A stretch of DNA of 64,000 bases. Source: Eubacteriales bacterium (GTDB lineage Bacteria; Bacillota; Clostridia; Lachnospirales; Lachnospiraceae). Positions 38,631 to 45,625 of the stretch are shown here, one piece after another. The number at the start of each line of letters is the position of its first letter. Position 1 is the stretch's first letter. The stretch is taken from positions 90,697-154,696 of the forward strand of contig JAUNGM010000004.1 of assembly GCA_030524545.1 (NCBI GenBank), in the 5' to 3' direction. The position numbers and the translations under genes were made by a program. The notes under the pieces are model-generated. The model saw nothing but the letters and a program-made list of their open reading frames with translations. It did no database searches and was not told the DNA's origin.

Positions 38631-39092
38631 TTAAATTTCTCCCGAATCAATTCTACGGATTGTTACATCCACCCTCGGATTCTCTGAATAAAATTTCCTG
38701 ACCTGTGCGTCCACAACTGCTGAATCATCGTGATATGCCACCAGATTCAGGCTGTCGCAGATGATCTTGCCGATATTATCAAAATCCGGTTTCTTCGTTG
38801 GTCGGATTTTATGCTCCAACATCAGCCGCCTTTTCTTCTTACTGATAGATTTTGGGATGTCATAGTACACAATGATTCTTACGTCCAGCATGGAATCATC
38901 CGGGAATATCCATCCCTTTGCCTCCTGTTGGTACATCAGCTTAACCAGGTTCTCATAATTAACCGTTTCCTTCGGCGTATACGCTTTACTGGATTTCCCG
39001 TTATGTACTACCCTCGGCCGTTGCTTTCCAAATGGTTTCCCAGGTATCGAAAATTTTATCTGCTTCATAATTTCTTCTGTCTGTTCCTCCAT
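38631..39092 (-). CDS. rusA: RusA-type Holliday junction resolvase
   Basis: The 153-aa protein matches RusA: IPGKPFGKQRPRVVHNGKSS near the N-terminus, YQQEAKGWIFPDDSMLDVRI, and the catalytic aspartates in KPDFDNIGKIICDSLN followed by YHDDSAVVDAQVRKFYS. It resolves branched DNA during phage recombination and replication. The first ATG (39092) has GGTGG upstream; the ATG at 39068 is the family's usual start. Confidence 0.9.
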   Translation of the reverse strand: MEEQTEEIMKQIKFSIPGKPFGKQRPRVVHNGKSSKAYTPKETVNYENLVKLMYQQEAKGWIFPDDSMLDVRIIVYYDIPKSISKKKRRLMLEHKIRPTKKPDFDNIGKIICDSLNLVAYHDDSAVVDAQVRKFYSENPRVDVTIRRIDSGEI

Positions 39093-39102
39093 ATTGCCAC
39101 CT

Positions 39103-39303
39103 TTAGCCCTCTGCGATTCCAGGATCAGCGTCCGGCGCTGTGTCCTTGTAAATTTTCAGGAAATAATCTAACTGTTTTCCTGTCTGCGTCTTTTTTCGTT
39201 TCCCCGGTCCCACGGTATATCCGTTTTCATGGAGAATTGCCGTGACTGTCTTTCTGTCCTCCAGCTTATTGATACTGATTTCTGCTACCTTTTCTAATGC
39301 CAT
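39103..39303 (-). CDS. 66-aa early phage protein
   Basis: The product begins MALEKVAEISINKLEDRKTV, then AILHENGYTVGPGKRKKTQT and an acidic end. It has an AAGGAGG RBS and lies between rusA and the helicase-loader gene. The basic middle could bind DNA. No family is recognised. Confidence 0.55.
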   Translation of the reverse strand: MALEKVAEISINKLEDRKTVTAILHENGYTVGPGKRKKTQTGKQLDYFLKIYKDTAPDADPGIAEG

Positions 39304-39306
39304 ACT

Positions 39307-39984
39307 TCAAACCTCCTTAATGATCTTCATTCTTCCCCGCAGTTCATCCAGCTTTTTCCTTGTCTCCTCCGACATTCCCTGCGGGTGTTCTTCTTTCTTC
39401 GGTATTGGTGTCTCCAGCTGTTTTGCCTCGTTTACCGCCTCCAGCTTTGCATTCTCCATCGCAGCAATTTTCTTTTCTACCTGTATCTCCGAAATCAACG
39501 CTTTAATCTGATTCGGAATTTTCCTATCCTCGCTGATCCGTTTTACCGCTGTCCGGTAGTTCCGAATAAAATGAGACTGTTCCACCGTACCCACTTGGTC
39601 AGAATCCATCAACGCCCATTCCCGGAGATTGGCCGGACTTCCTACAGCCATCTGACAAGCCTCTGGCAATTTTGCAAATTCCTCTTCGGCATGATACCCG
39701 GAGTTTCCAATTGCTTTTCTGGTAATCGCCCATGCCTCCAGTTCGCTCATTCCTTCTAATTCCGGTTCTACTATCTCTGTTGCTTTTGCTCTAAGGTCTG
39801 CTATCGTAGGCGGAAATCTTTCTGTCAGCATATACTTTTGAATTGCCACATTTAATTGTTTGTATGGCAAATCCTTCAGTAACTCATACCATACATTAAA
39901 AGCATCCTGATCTGGAATGAAGGTGGGCTGCGCATACACCGCTTTCATGCCTTTTACCAGCGTTTTGAATTCCTCTCGTTTCAT
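39307..39984 (-). CDS. Replicative helicase loader/inhibitor (G39P-like)
   Basis: The 225-aa protein has the G39P N-terminal pattern (VYAQPTFIPDQDAFNVWYEL, LPYKQLNVAIQKYMLTERFP, TIADLRAKATEIVEPE) and a flexible charged C-terminus. It would bring the host DnaB-type helicase to the phage origin, since no phage helicase gene is present. It overlaps the replisome organizer by 1 nt (TAATG). Confidence 0.8.
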   Translation of the reverse strand: MKREEFKTLVKGMKAVYAQPTFIPDQDAFNVWYELLKDLPYKQLNVAIQKYMLTERFPPTIADLRAKATEIVEPELEGMSELEAWAITRKAIGNSGYHAEEEFAKLPEACQMAVGSPANLREWALMDSDQVGTVEQSHFIRNYRTAVKRISEDRKIPNQIKALISEIQVEKKIAAMENAKLEAVNEAKQLETPIPKKEEHPQGMSEETRKKLDELRGRMKIIKEV

Positions 39985-40748
39985 TACCAGTTATCTACCT
40001 CGCTCACTCTGCTCTGGATTCCTGATTTCCGAACATTGTTTTTTTCCAGAATATCCCATATGATACCTTTCCAGTTGCTGCTCATGCATGTTTCGATCAA
40101 GTCTATGATCGCTTTGTCACCGTACTTCTCTGCTCGTTTTTCTATCTGTTTGAGCAAAGATTTCATTCCCTGTTCTTTATAAGGTTCCTTTCTCTCTGTC
40201 TTGTACTTGAACCACACTTCCAGCTGTTCTTTGAGTGGGTCCGACAAAGAATAATTGTCCGACAGTCTCCGGAATATCTGCGCCTGTGTTTCTTTCTTCG
40301 GCTTTTCATCTGTGGGTAACTGAGGATGAGCGTTTTCCTCCGGAATTGCCTGCTGTGCAACTCCTTGAAGTTCCCGCTGTCTTTCACGTTCTCTCTGCAG
40401 CCGTTTTCTCCTCGCTGCATCTGTCTCAGTTCCTATCATTTCCTCACACTGCAACAGTTCCATTTCATCCGTTCCAACTACCTTCAGGAGTCCCTTGCTC
40501 TTTAGATAGCTTATTGTCACTGACACATTATCTGGTTCTTCGTCCAAGTCCAACGCCAGCTCATCAATGAAGTTTTCCTCTACTCCCTCAAAATACAGTC
40601 TGTTTCCCTGCGTTATTGCCCTCAGAAGCATTTTCAGATAAATAATAGTGTAAGTATCGCCCCCTGCTATCTTCCTCAGTTTTTTCATGGGCTTATCCTT
40701 GAAAAACTGCTCTGTCAGCTTCAGCCAATAATATCTCTTTTCTGCCAT
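39984..40748 (-). CDS. Phage replisome organizer (origin-binding, DnaD-like)
   Basis: The 254-aa protein has the phage_rep_org_N domain (YYWLKLTEQFFKDKPMKKLR, GGDTYTIIYLKMLLRAITQG), a charged linker (~110-155) with DAARRKRLQRERERQRELQG, and a C-terminal domain with SSNWKGIIWDIL, as in DnaD/DnaB2 proteins. It binds the phage origin and recruits the loader. Origin repeats may lie inside this gene but were not found by eye. Confidence 0.85.
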   Translation of the reverse strand: MAEKRYYWLKLTEQFFKDKPMKKLRKIAGGDTYTIIYLKMLLRAITQGNRLYFEGVEENFIDELALDLDEEPDNVSVTISYLKSKGLLKVVGTDEMELLQCEEMIGTETDAARRKRLQRERERQRELQGVAQQAIPEENAHPQLPTDEKPKKETQAQIFRRLSDNYSLSDPLKEQLEVWFKYKTERKEPYKEQGMKSLLKQIEKRAEKYGDKAIIDLIETCMSSNWKGIIWDILEKNNVRKSGIQSRVSEVDNW

Positions 40749-40759
40749 CCTTCACCTCT

Positions 40760-41569
40760 TCAAATTCCGGCAGTCAAATCTGTAATGGAAATAGGTGCGC
40801 TTAATACTCTTGCTTTTCTGCAGCAATCGCACAATTCACATCTATCCGGCTCTGTTTCTCCACTCTTAACCCGGAGAATCCGTGGCATATTCATCTCCAC
40901 CATATTCAGAGCTTCTGCCAGGTAGTTATCTGTAACATGGATAATACGAATATCCGGTTCTCTCTGAGTTGTTGTAGGCTTCGTAGCTCCGGCGATATAA
41001 AACGGCAATTTCTTTCCTGTGTTCTGTCTCACGATTTCCTGGTAGATTGCTCCCTGTATGTCATATCCCCAATACCGCACAAAATCGAGATATCCAATAT
41101 CCCTTACCCATTTCAGTTCAGTAATAGAGGCCATAACTTTTAAATCTACGATGGCAATATCTTCAAGATAACTGTCTATCTTGATTTTCCACTTCGTTCC
41201 AAACAGTTCTCCGGTCATAATCACCTGCTTTTCTCCGGACATGAATTTCATAAAATACGGATCACGTTCAATTCTCTCAATAACACGCTCCGCTCCCACA
41301 TAGTCAGCTTTCAATGCTCCATCCCGCTTGAATAAATCCGGATTCTCTAATTTAAACTTGTCCAGTGTTCCCTCAAAATAGGAATCTACATAGCTGCCTA
41401 CCATGAGCGCCGTGGATTTCGGTTCTTCCCATCTCCGCTCTAGTTTCTCCATGGCCGTAAATTCGCAGGGGAGTTTCCCATATGTACCGGAAAAATCCTT
41501 AAACTGTGATACGCTCATAAATTCTTTGTCAGCCTCTTGGCTGTAATAATTATCCGCCGTCAAAATCAT
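40760..41569 (-). CDS. PD-(D/E)XK exonuclease of the RecT pair
   Basis: The 269-aa protein begins MILTADNYYSQEADKEFMSV and has a RecB/RecE-like nuclease core: VGSYVDSYFEG, WKIKIDSYLEDIAIVDLKVM (D...DLK) and YWGYDIQGAIYQEIVR (QaxxY). Cys residues in RCELCDCCRK could bind an iron-sulfur cluster or zinc, as in Cas4/AddB-type nucleases. It would resect DNA ends for RecT annealing. It lies 13 bp after recT. Confidence 0.85.
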   Translation of the reverse strand: MILTADNYYSQEADKEFMSVSQFKDFSGTYGKLPCEFTAMEKLERRWEEPKSTALMVGSYVDSYFEGTLDKFKLENPDLFKRDGALKADYVGAERVIERIERDPYFMKFMSGEKQVIMTGELFGTKWKIKIDSYLEDIAIVDLKVMASITELKWVRDIGYLDFVRYWGYDIQGAIYQEIVRQNTGKKLPFYIAGATKPTTTQREPDIRIIHVTDNYLAEALNMVEMNMPRILRVKSGETEPDRCELCDCCRKARVLSAPISITDLTAGI

Positions 41570-41582
41570 ATGTCTTTACCTC

Positions 41583-42515
41583 CTACATATCTTCAATATC
41601 TATATCTTCTGGTTCTTCCTCTTCTTGCTGTTCGATCTGGAACGGGTCTTGTGCCGGTGGCAGAGCGTCTGGCTTATTATCCCCGTAACTTCCCCTTCCG
41701 TCTTCATCGTATGTCTTCTGATCGTCCTGGATTGCTCTCTGCATATCCACAGATAAAATGCCCCATTTACTGAGGAGCAGCTTAATGACCGTCTTTAATG
41801 CCATGGCCTCAAAATCTGTGGTCCATTTACTTGACTTCTTATTCTTGTTCAGATCATATCTGTATGCCTGTGAATATTTTCTTGCATGATTGTCTACCGC
41901 TTTTTTGGACATATATAACTCCTGGCTATAACCTGTCTTTAATCGAAACCATGCGTAATATCCGGCTACATGAGCCTCATCACCTTCATTTCTCTGCGTA
42001 CAGTTATCGAAATCATCCACAAACTGAATCTCTCCAGTAATTGGATTGTAGGATCTAAGCTCATCCTCATATACAACCGCATAATTCATCTTCTCGTAAT
42101 ATCCGGAGCGAATTGCCAGCTGAATGAAGCCCTTATACATCATCTGAAACTGCGCTCTCGGAACTTTGTCGTATTGCCTGGTTTCTGGATTATACACACT
42201 CTCGTTATATGGTACGATTGCCGCAAATCCCAGGTTGCTGTCGATTGGCAGATCATACGTTGCTGCCACAAACGCAGCGCCAATTATTGATGCCGCCGGG
42301 CACTTCTTTAACTGGGCGCTTCCAGACACCGTATTGGTGATTGATGCCATAAACTGCGGGGCTTTCTGTCCTAATATCTCGGTGAATTTTTTCTTTACTT
42401 TGTCTTCTGACAGCATCGCCTTGACCTGATTTACTATCGGAACCGGCGCCTGTTTTGACTGAGCGGCCGGCGGTTGCTGTGCCATCTGCTGGTTTACTGC
42501 CTGCTGTGTTGCCAT
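41583..42515 (-). CDS. recT: RecT-family single-strand annealing protein
   Basis: The 310-aa protein carries the RecT core: LKKCPAASIIGAAFVAATYD, DSNLGFAAIVPYN, AQFQMMYKGFIQLAIRSGYY, WTTDFEAMALKTVIKLLLSK. The N-terminus is Gln/Pro-rich and the C-terminus acidic. It anneals complementary DNA strands in phage recombination together with the exonuclease. Confidence 0.95.
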   Translation of the reverse strand: MATQQAVNQQMAQQPPAAQSKQAPVPIVNQVKAMLSEDKVKKKFTEILGQKAPQFMASITNTVSGSAQLKKCPAASIIGAAFVAATYDLPIDSNLGFAAIVPYNESVYNPETRQYDKVPRAQFQMMYKGFIQLAIRSGYYEKMNYAVVYEDELRSYNPITGEIQFVDDFDNCTQRNEGDEAHVAGYYAWFRLKTGYSQELYMSKKAVDNHARKYSQAYRYDLNKNKKSSKWTTDFEAMALKTVIKLLLSKWGILSVDMQRAIQDDQKTYDEDGRGSYGDNKPDALPPAQDPFQIEQQEEEEPEDIDIEDM

Positions 42516-42530
42516 ACTGATCTTCCTCCT

Positions 42531-42722
42531 TTATTCACTTAATTCTGCCTCTTTCAAACATCCTCTCATACACTCTTCACACCATGGTTCTCCGTCCACA
42601 TCATAGTAGCTTTCTCCCTCTACAATTTCTGACCCACAGTTGATGCAGGCATATAAAACCCTCGGCTCTGGAGCGTTTGGACATCTGCTGTCGCATGGTT
42701 CTTTCCTACATAAAGCACACAT
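42531..42722 (-). CDS. Small double zinc-ribbon protein
   Basis: The 63-aa protein has about ten Cys: CALCRKEPCDSRCP, then CINCGSEIVEG and WCEECMRGCLKE. Two zinc sites are likely. It is common ahead of recT in clostridial prophages; the function is unknown. ATG at 42722 has AAGGAGG upstream and overlaps the previous stop. Confidence 0.65.
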   Translation of the reverse strand: MCALCRKEPCDSRCPNAPEPRVLYACINCGSEIVEGESYYDVDGEPWCEECMRGCLKEAELSE

Positions 42723-42949
42723 TATTCCTCGTCCTCCTTAAAAAGTTCAATCCACAATGGCAAGTCATGTTCAAGGAATTCTTTCCCCCATTTAAAAAGC
42801 AAAACAGTGAATGGCAAAACCAACCATTCACTCCCCACAGCAACATATCCCCGCTCCTCGTATGCAATTCTCACAGCCGCAGCTGTCATCACGAATCCCA
42901 GTGTTAATGGAATCCAATATTTCATTACGAACCTCATTACTCTTTTCAT
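42722..42949 (-). CDS. Small membrane protein
   Basis: The 75-aa product has hydrophobic segments at ~10-27 (WIPLTLGFVMTAAAVRIAY) and ~35-52 (GSEWLVLPFTVLLFKWG). It has a GGAGG RBS. Its first 122 nt overlap, in another frame, the end of the TTG-started gene 42828-43112; both frames have plausible starts. Confidence 0.5.
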   Translation of the reverse strand: MKRVMRFVMKYWIPLTLGFVMTAAAVRIAYEERGYVAVGSEWLVLPFTVLLFKWGKEFLEHDLPLWIELFKEDEE

Positions 42950-43112
42950 ATCCTGCCTCCACTGTTTCCACCTGGAAATCTTCTGGATTCTTTGGAAAGA
43001 TGTATCCCCTTATTCCCTGACTATTCAAATCCTGCAATGTCATTCCCAGGCAAAGCATTGACAGCGATACAGCGGCCAGCTTCACTTCCGGTCTTACTCT
43101 TTTTCTGCTCAA
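42828..43112 (-). CDS. Small membrane/Cys-rich protein, overlapping frame
   Basis: The 94-aa frame starts at TTG 43112 with GAGGAAAA upstream. The product has an N-terminal hydrophobic segment (VKLAAVSLSMLCLGMTLQ) and a C-terminal Cys cluster (SCGCENCIRGAGICCCGE). It overlaps the next gene by 122 nt in a different frame, so one of the two may be a false frame. No family is recognised. Confidence 0.45.
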   Translation of the reverse strand: MSRKRVRPEVKLAAVSLSMLCLGMTLQDLNSQGIRGYIFPKNPEDFQVETVEAGYEKSNEVRNEILDSINTGIRDDSCGCENCIRGAGICCCGE

Positions 43113-43121
43113 ATTTTTTCC

Positions 43122-43625
43122 TCATTTCATATCCTTCAAGTGTTTATCGCAGACAATTTTAAACTCGCTTATCACTTCAACTAAGTTATCCAGATAATTT
43201 GATATACACCTAAGAGCTTCAATTTCGTCAGCACTTATATTTCCATCTTCTGTAATGTCTATAAGTCGGGTTTTCATAGTCTCTAAATCACCCTGATTAA
43301 GCCCTTTTAGAAGTCTTAATGCAATCCCTTGTATATTTTTCTCCTCTGTTGCCAGAGGTAAAAAACCACATATCGGACACTCATTCTTGCAATAGTTCGT
43401 CAGTAACCACGGTGCGTTGTAAAGATCGGCCATGAGCAGGACCTTATCCGGCGGCACACGCTTCACATTGCCAAGCTCGTAATCGCCAAGTGTATACGCA
43501 GCTATTCCAAGCAGTTCAGATGCTTTTTCTCGGCTGGAAAGCCTCCCATCCCATTGCGCTGCCGCTTCTCTGGCTTGGCGATACACATTTTTGTTTTCTT
43601 TTATAGGGTTCTTTCCCATTCTCAT
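43122..43625 (-). CDS. XRE-type helix-turn-helix regulator
   Basis: The 167-aa protein has an N-terminal Cro/CI-like HTH (RLSSREKASELLGIAAYTLG, DYELGNVKRVPPDKVLLMAD), followed by a segment with CKNECPICGFLP and a C-terminal helical part (GNISADEIEALRCISNYLDN). It is transcribed divergently from the repressor and lies in the early operon, so it may be a Cro or early regulator. Two start codons (43625, 43619) are possible. Confidence 0.7.
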   Translation of the reverse strand: MRMGKNPIKENKNVYRQAREAAAQWDGRLSSREKASELLGIAAYTLGDYELGNVKRVPPDKVLLMADLYNAPWLLTNYCKNECPICGFLPLATEEKNIQGIALRLLKGLNQGDLETMKTRLIDITEDGNISADEIEALRCISNYLDNLVEVISEFKIVCDKHLKDMK

Positions 43626-43648
43626 TTACCTGTCTTTCGCTTATAATT

Positions 43649-44068
43649 TTATTTAGCACCTGTTGAAGCCACCGGCACTTCGACGTTGAGAACTTCATTG
43701 ATTTTCTCAATGACCGGTTCGTCCATTGCGTGTCCATTCAGTACCAACGACACCCTGTCACGGTTGAATCCCACAGCTTTGCTCAACTGATTCATGTTCA
43801 TTTTTTGAACAAACAGTTTAGATCGCACAGCGCCGCACCATTCATCTGATGGTAGCAAAGGTTTCTCGGGCAATACCTGCACTTCCAGGACTTCGTTGAT
43901 TTTCTTTGCAATATCCAGATAATTGCTTTTCACGATGCGTCCACTAAGAAGGGCTGTCACTACTGAATAGCTATATCCGATTTCTTCGGACACGCTCTGC
44001 AGGTTCGTCCCTTTGTCCACAAGTGCTTTCCTTACCTCTTTGCACCATTCCGTAAGATTAACATACAT
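43649..44068 (-). CDS. Regulator with two tandem HTH domains
   Basis: The ~140-aa protein consists of two related halves, each about 60 aa: EWCKEVRKALVDKGTNLQSV ... KKINEVLEVQV and EWCGAVRSKLFVQKMNMNQL ... EKINEVLNVEV. Both have the phage Cro-type HTH pattern (SxxxGYSxSVVTxLLSG and SKAVGFNRDRVSLVLNG). The start is placed at ATG 44068. It is the first gene of the leftward early operon, opposite the repressor, the place for a Cro-like switch protein. The internal duplication is unusual. Confidence 0.7.
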   Translation of the reverse strand: MYVNLTEWCKEVRKALVDKGTNLQSVSEEIGYSYSVVTALLSGRIVKSNYLDIAKKINEVLEVQVLPEKPLLPSDEWCGAVRSKLFVQKMNMNQLSKAVGFNRDRVSLVLNGHAMDEPVIEKINEVLNVEVPVASTGAK

Positions 44069-44097
44069 TTGCGTTTCACTCCTTTCTCGCATTTGTG
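44065..44097. promoter_or_regulatory. Operator-like sites before the leftward early operon
   Basis: CTCGCATTTGTG (44086-44097) and ACATTTGCGTTTC (44065-44077) match the two orientations of the dyad CGCATWTGCG. They overlap the RBS and start of the Cro-like gene. A -10-like TATTAT (44128-44123, minus strand) lies about 30 bp upstream but has no good -35. Confidence 0.45.
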
Positions 44098-44191
44098 TTT
44101 TACTTTTTCGTGACTGCGTGCTATAATACAAATACAACTATTTTCAAACTCGCAGACACTCTGAAACATTAGAAATTCTCGGCTCGCAACT

Positions 44192-44221
44192 TTGAATTTA
44201 ATTTTGTTTCATGTATATATT
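44192..44221 (+). promoter_or_regulatory. Candidate repressor promoter
   Basis: TTGAAT (44192-44197) and TATATT (44216-44221) are separated by 18 bp. The predicted start is near 44228, inside the first operator, so the repressor would control itself. The 5' leader to the ATG at 44293 is about 65 nt. Confidence 0.5.
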
Positions 44222-44225
44222 ATAG

Positions 44226-44269
44226 CACGTATTTGCGAATTTGTAAATAGTTTGACTCGTATTTGCAAT
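44226..44269. promoter_or_regulatory. Two operator-like dyads downstream of the repressor promoter
   Basis: CACGTATTTGCGAAT (44226-44240) and ACTCGTATTTGCAAT (44255-44269) share CGTATTTGCR and are spaced 29 bp apart centre to centre, near three helical turns. They are the natural target of the adjacent repressor. Confidence 0.5.
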
Positions 44270-44292
44270 TTTATTACACGTGGAGGTGTTTT

Positions 44293-44658
44293 ATGGAAAT
44301 CATTGAACGTATCTCACAAACATTAAAAGAGCGCAACAAAATGGCTGTTGATCTGTGCAAAGCACTGGATATACAAACCTCTACTATGTCCACTTGGAAG
44401 GCTCGCAAGAACGACCCTCCCGCACGATATATGCCAACCATCGCCAATTTTCTTGGAGTCTCTTTGGAGTATTTGCTAACTGGAAAAGAAGCACCGGCTG
44501 TTCAAAAAACTACCAGTACAGAAGATGAACTTCTTGAACTCTTTCGAACATTACCACCAGACAGGCAGCAAAGGTATCTCGGGCGTTTGGAAAATGAGGT
44601 TGAAAGCTACACGAAAGAACGCAAATATCTTGATGAAGGGAAAAGATTATCAATATAA
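44293..44658 (+). CDS. CI-like prophage repressor (XRE family)
   Basis: The 121-aa protein starts at ATG 44293 (GGAGG upstream). It has an HTH at ~10-60 (ISQTLKERNKMAVDLCKALD, IQTSTMSTWKARKND, PTIANFLGVSLEYLLTGKEA) and a C-terminal helical tail (DELLELFRTLPPDRQQRYLG). It lacks a LexA/CI autoprotease domain, so induction must use another route such as an antirepressor. It is divergent from the leftward operon and points to the integrase. Confidence 0.8.
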   Translation: MEIIERISQTLKERNKMAVDLCKALDIQTSTMSTWKARKNDPPARYMPTIANFLGVSLEYLLTGKEAPAVQKTTSTEDELLELFRTLPPDRQQRYLGRLENEVESYTKERKYLDEGKRLSI

Positions 44659-44709
44659 CCTGGTGCCGACTACACAGCAGGTACAAAAAACACAAAGCAT
44701 GGAGGCCAT

Positions 44710-45048
44710 ATGTGTAACCAAACAAAATACTTTGAACTTGCCAGGGCGGAGGAATACGCCGGACACGATACCTCTGCTCTTCTTTTTTACCTTTCCTCCT
44801 TCTGTGCAAGTTTTAATTGCGGCTCGTCTCGATATCCATACCAGGCAACCGCAAAAATCAGGAGGCTGCAGCTGCGCCTTGGCTTATCTGACGGTCAATT
44901 ACTGTCACTAATCCATTCATATGGGCTGCTTACGGATTTTCAATGCCGATGTCTACTGTACTTCTCTATCAACGGTTGTCTGTCTGGAATAAGATCTATC
45001 CTTGCAGGCAGACTTTGCCGAAACGGAGGCTGCTATGAAACAACTTAA
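44710..45048 (+). CDS. Small protein between repressor and nuclease-like gene
   Basis: The 112-aa product begins MCNQTKYFELARAEEYAGHD and has a GGAGG RBS (TGGAGGCCAT-ATG). It is rich in Ser, Leu and Cys, with helical LRLGLSDGQLLSLIHSYGLL. Its last 14 nt overlap the ATG of the next gene (45035), implying coupling. No family is recognised; the place suits a lysogenic-conversion or immunity protein. Confidence 0.55.
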   Translation: MCNQTKYFELARAEEYAGHDTSALLFYLSSFCASFNCGSSRYPYQATAKIRRLQLRLGLSDGQLLSLIHSYGLLTDFQCRCLLYFSINGCLSGIRSILAGRLCRNGGCYETT

Positions 45049-45607
45049 TGGAAACGAGGAATTTACCCTCAGGGGAGAAAGCTCTGGAATAACAGTCAAT
45101 GAATTCTGGAGCTGGGCTTATTCTGATTTGCTCAATAATACCTATCGAGGCGTGCTGGCAGAGTTCCTTGTAGAAAAATCTCTTTCGGGAAATGCCCCCC
45201 CCCGCACGCAAATGCGAGTTAATTGGACCCCTTACGATTTAATCAGCGCAACGGGGAGACGGATTGAGGTAAAATCTGCCGCTTACCTTCAATCATGGGA
45301 GCGAGACTATTATTCAAAAATATTGTTCAACATTGCTCCGAGGCGAGCTTGGCATCCAGACACCGGATACTCTCCGGAATCTTCCCGGCATTCTGATCTG
45401 TATGTCTTTTGCGTCTATACCGCCAAGACCCGGGAGCAATCTATATTAGACCTTGACCTATGGGATTTCTATGTCCTTCCTACTTCTGTATTAAACCAGG
45501 AGTGTCCAGGACAAAAAACTATATCATTTGATTCGCTTCTGAAACTACAACCTGCAAAGGCCGACTTTTTGACTTTGGGAAACACAATAGAAACAATAGA
45601 GCTATAA
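45035..45607 (+). CDS. PD-(D/E)XK nuclease-like protein, lysogenically placed
   Basis: The 190-aa protein starts at ATG 45035 (GGAGG five bases upstream). A restriction-endonuclease-like core is visible: TYRGVLAEFLVEKSL (conserved Glu), then WTPYDLISATGRRIEVKSAA, giving D...E-x-K, and a downstream beta-alpha region (SDLYVFCVYTAK). The role is unknown; the gene is expressed with the repressor by orientation, so a superinfection or restriction-like function is possible. A run of nine C bases lies in codons 54-57. Confidence 0.65.
   Translation: MKQLNGNEEFTLRGESSGITVNEFWSWAYSDLLNNTYRGVLAEFLVEKSLSGNAPPRTQMRVNWTPYDLISATGRRIEVKSAAYLQSWERDYYSKILFNIAPRRAWHPDTGYSPESSRHSDLYVFCVYTAKTREQSILDLDLWDFYVLPTSVLNQECPGQKTISFDSLLKLQPAKADFLTLGNTIETIEL
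45195..45203 (+). repeat. C9 homopolymer in the nuclease-like gene
   Basis: Nine consecutive C bases encode the Pro residues in NAPPRTQ. Tracts of this length slip in replication, which would shift the frame upstream of the catalytic motif. The operator-like dyad CACGCAAATGCGAG follows at 45205-45218. Confidence 0.75.
45205..45218. promoter_or_regulatory. Operator-like dyad inside the nuclease-like gene
   Basis: CACGCAAATGCGAG has the core CGCAAATGCG, a palindrome of the same type as the sites at 33.5-33.8 and 44.1-44.3 kb. It lies in coding sequence, so it could be coincidence or a roadblock site. Confidence 0.35.
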
Positions 45608-45625
45608 TCTGGAGGAAATGTTGCC

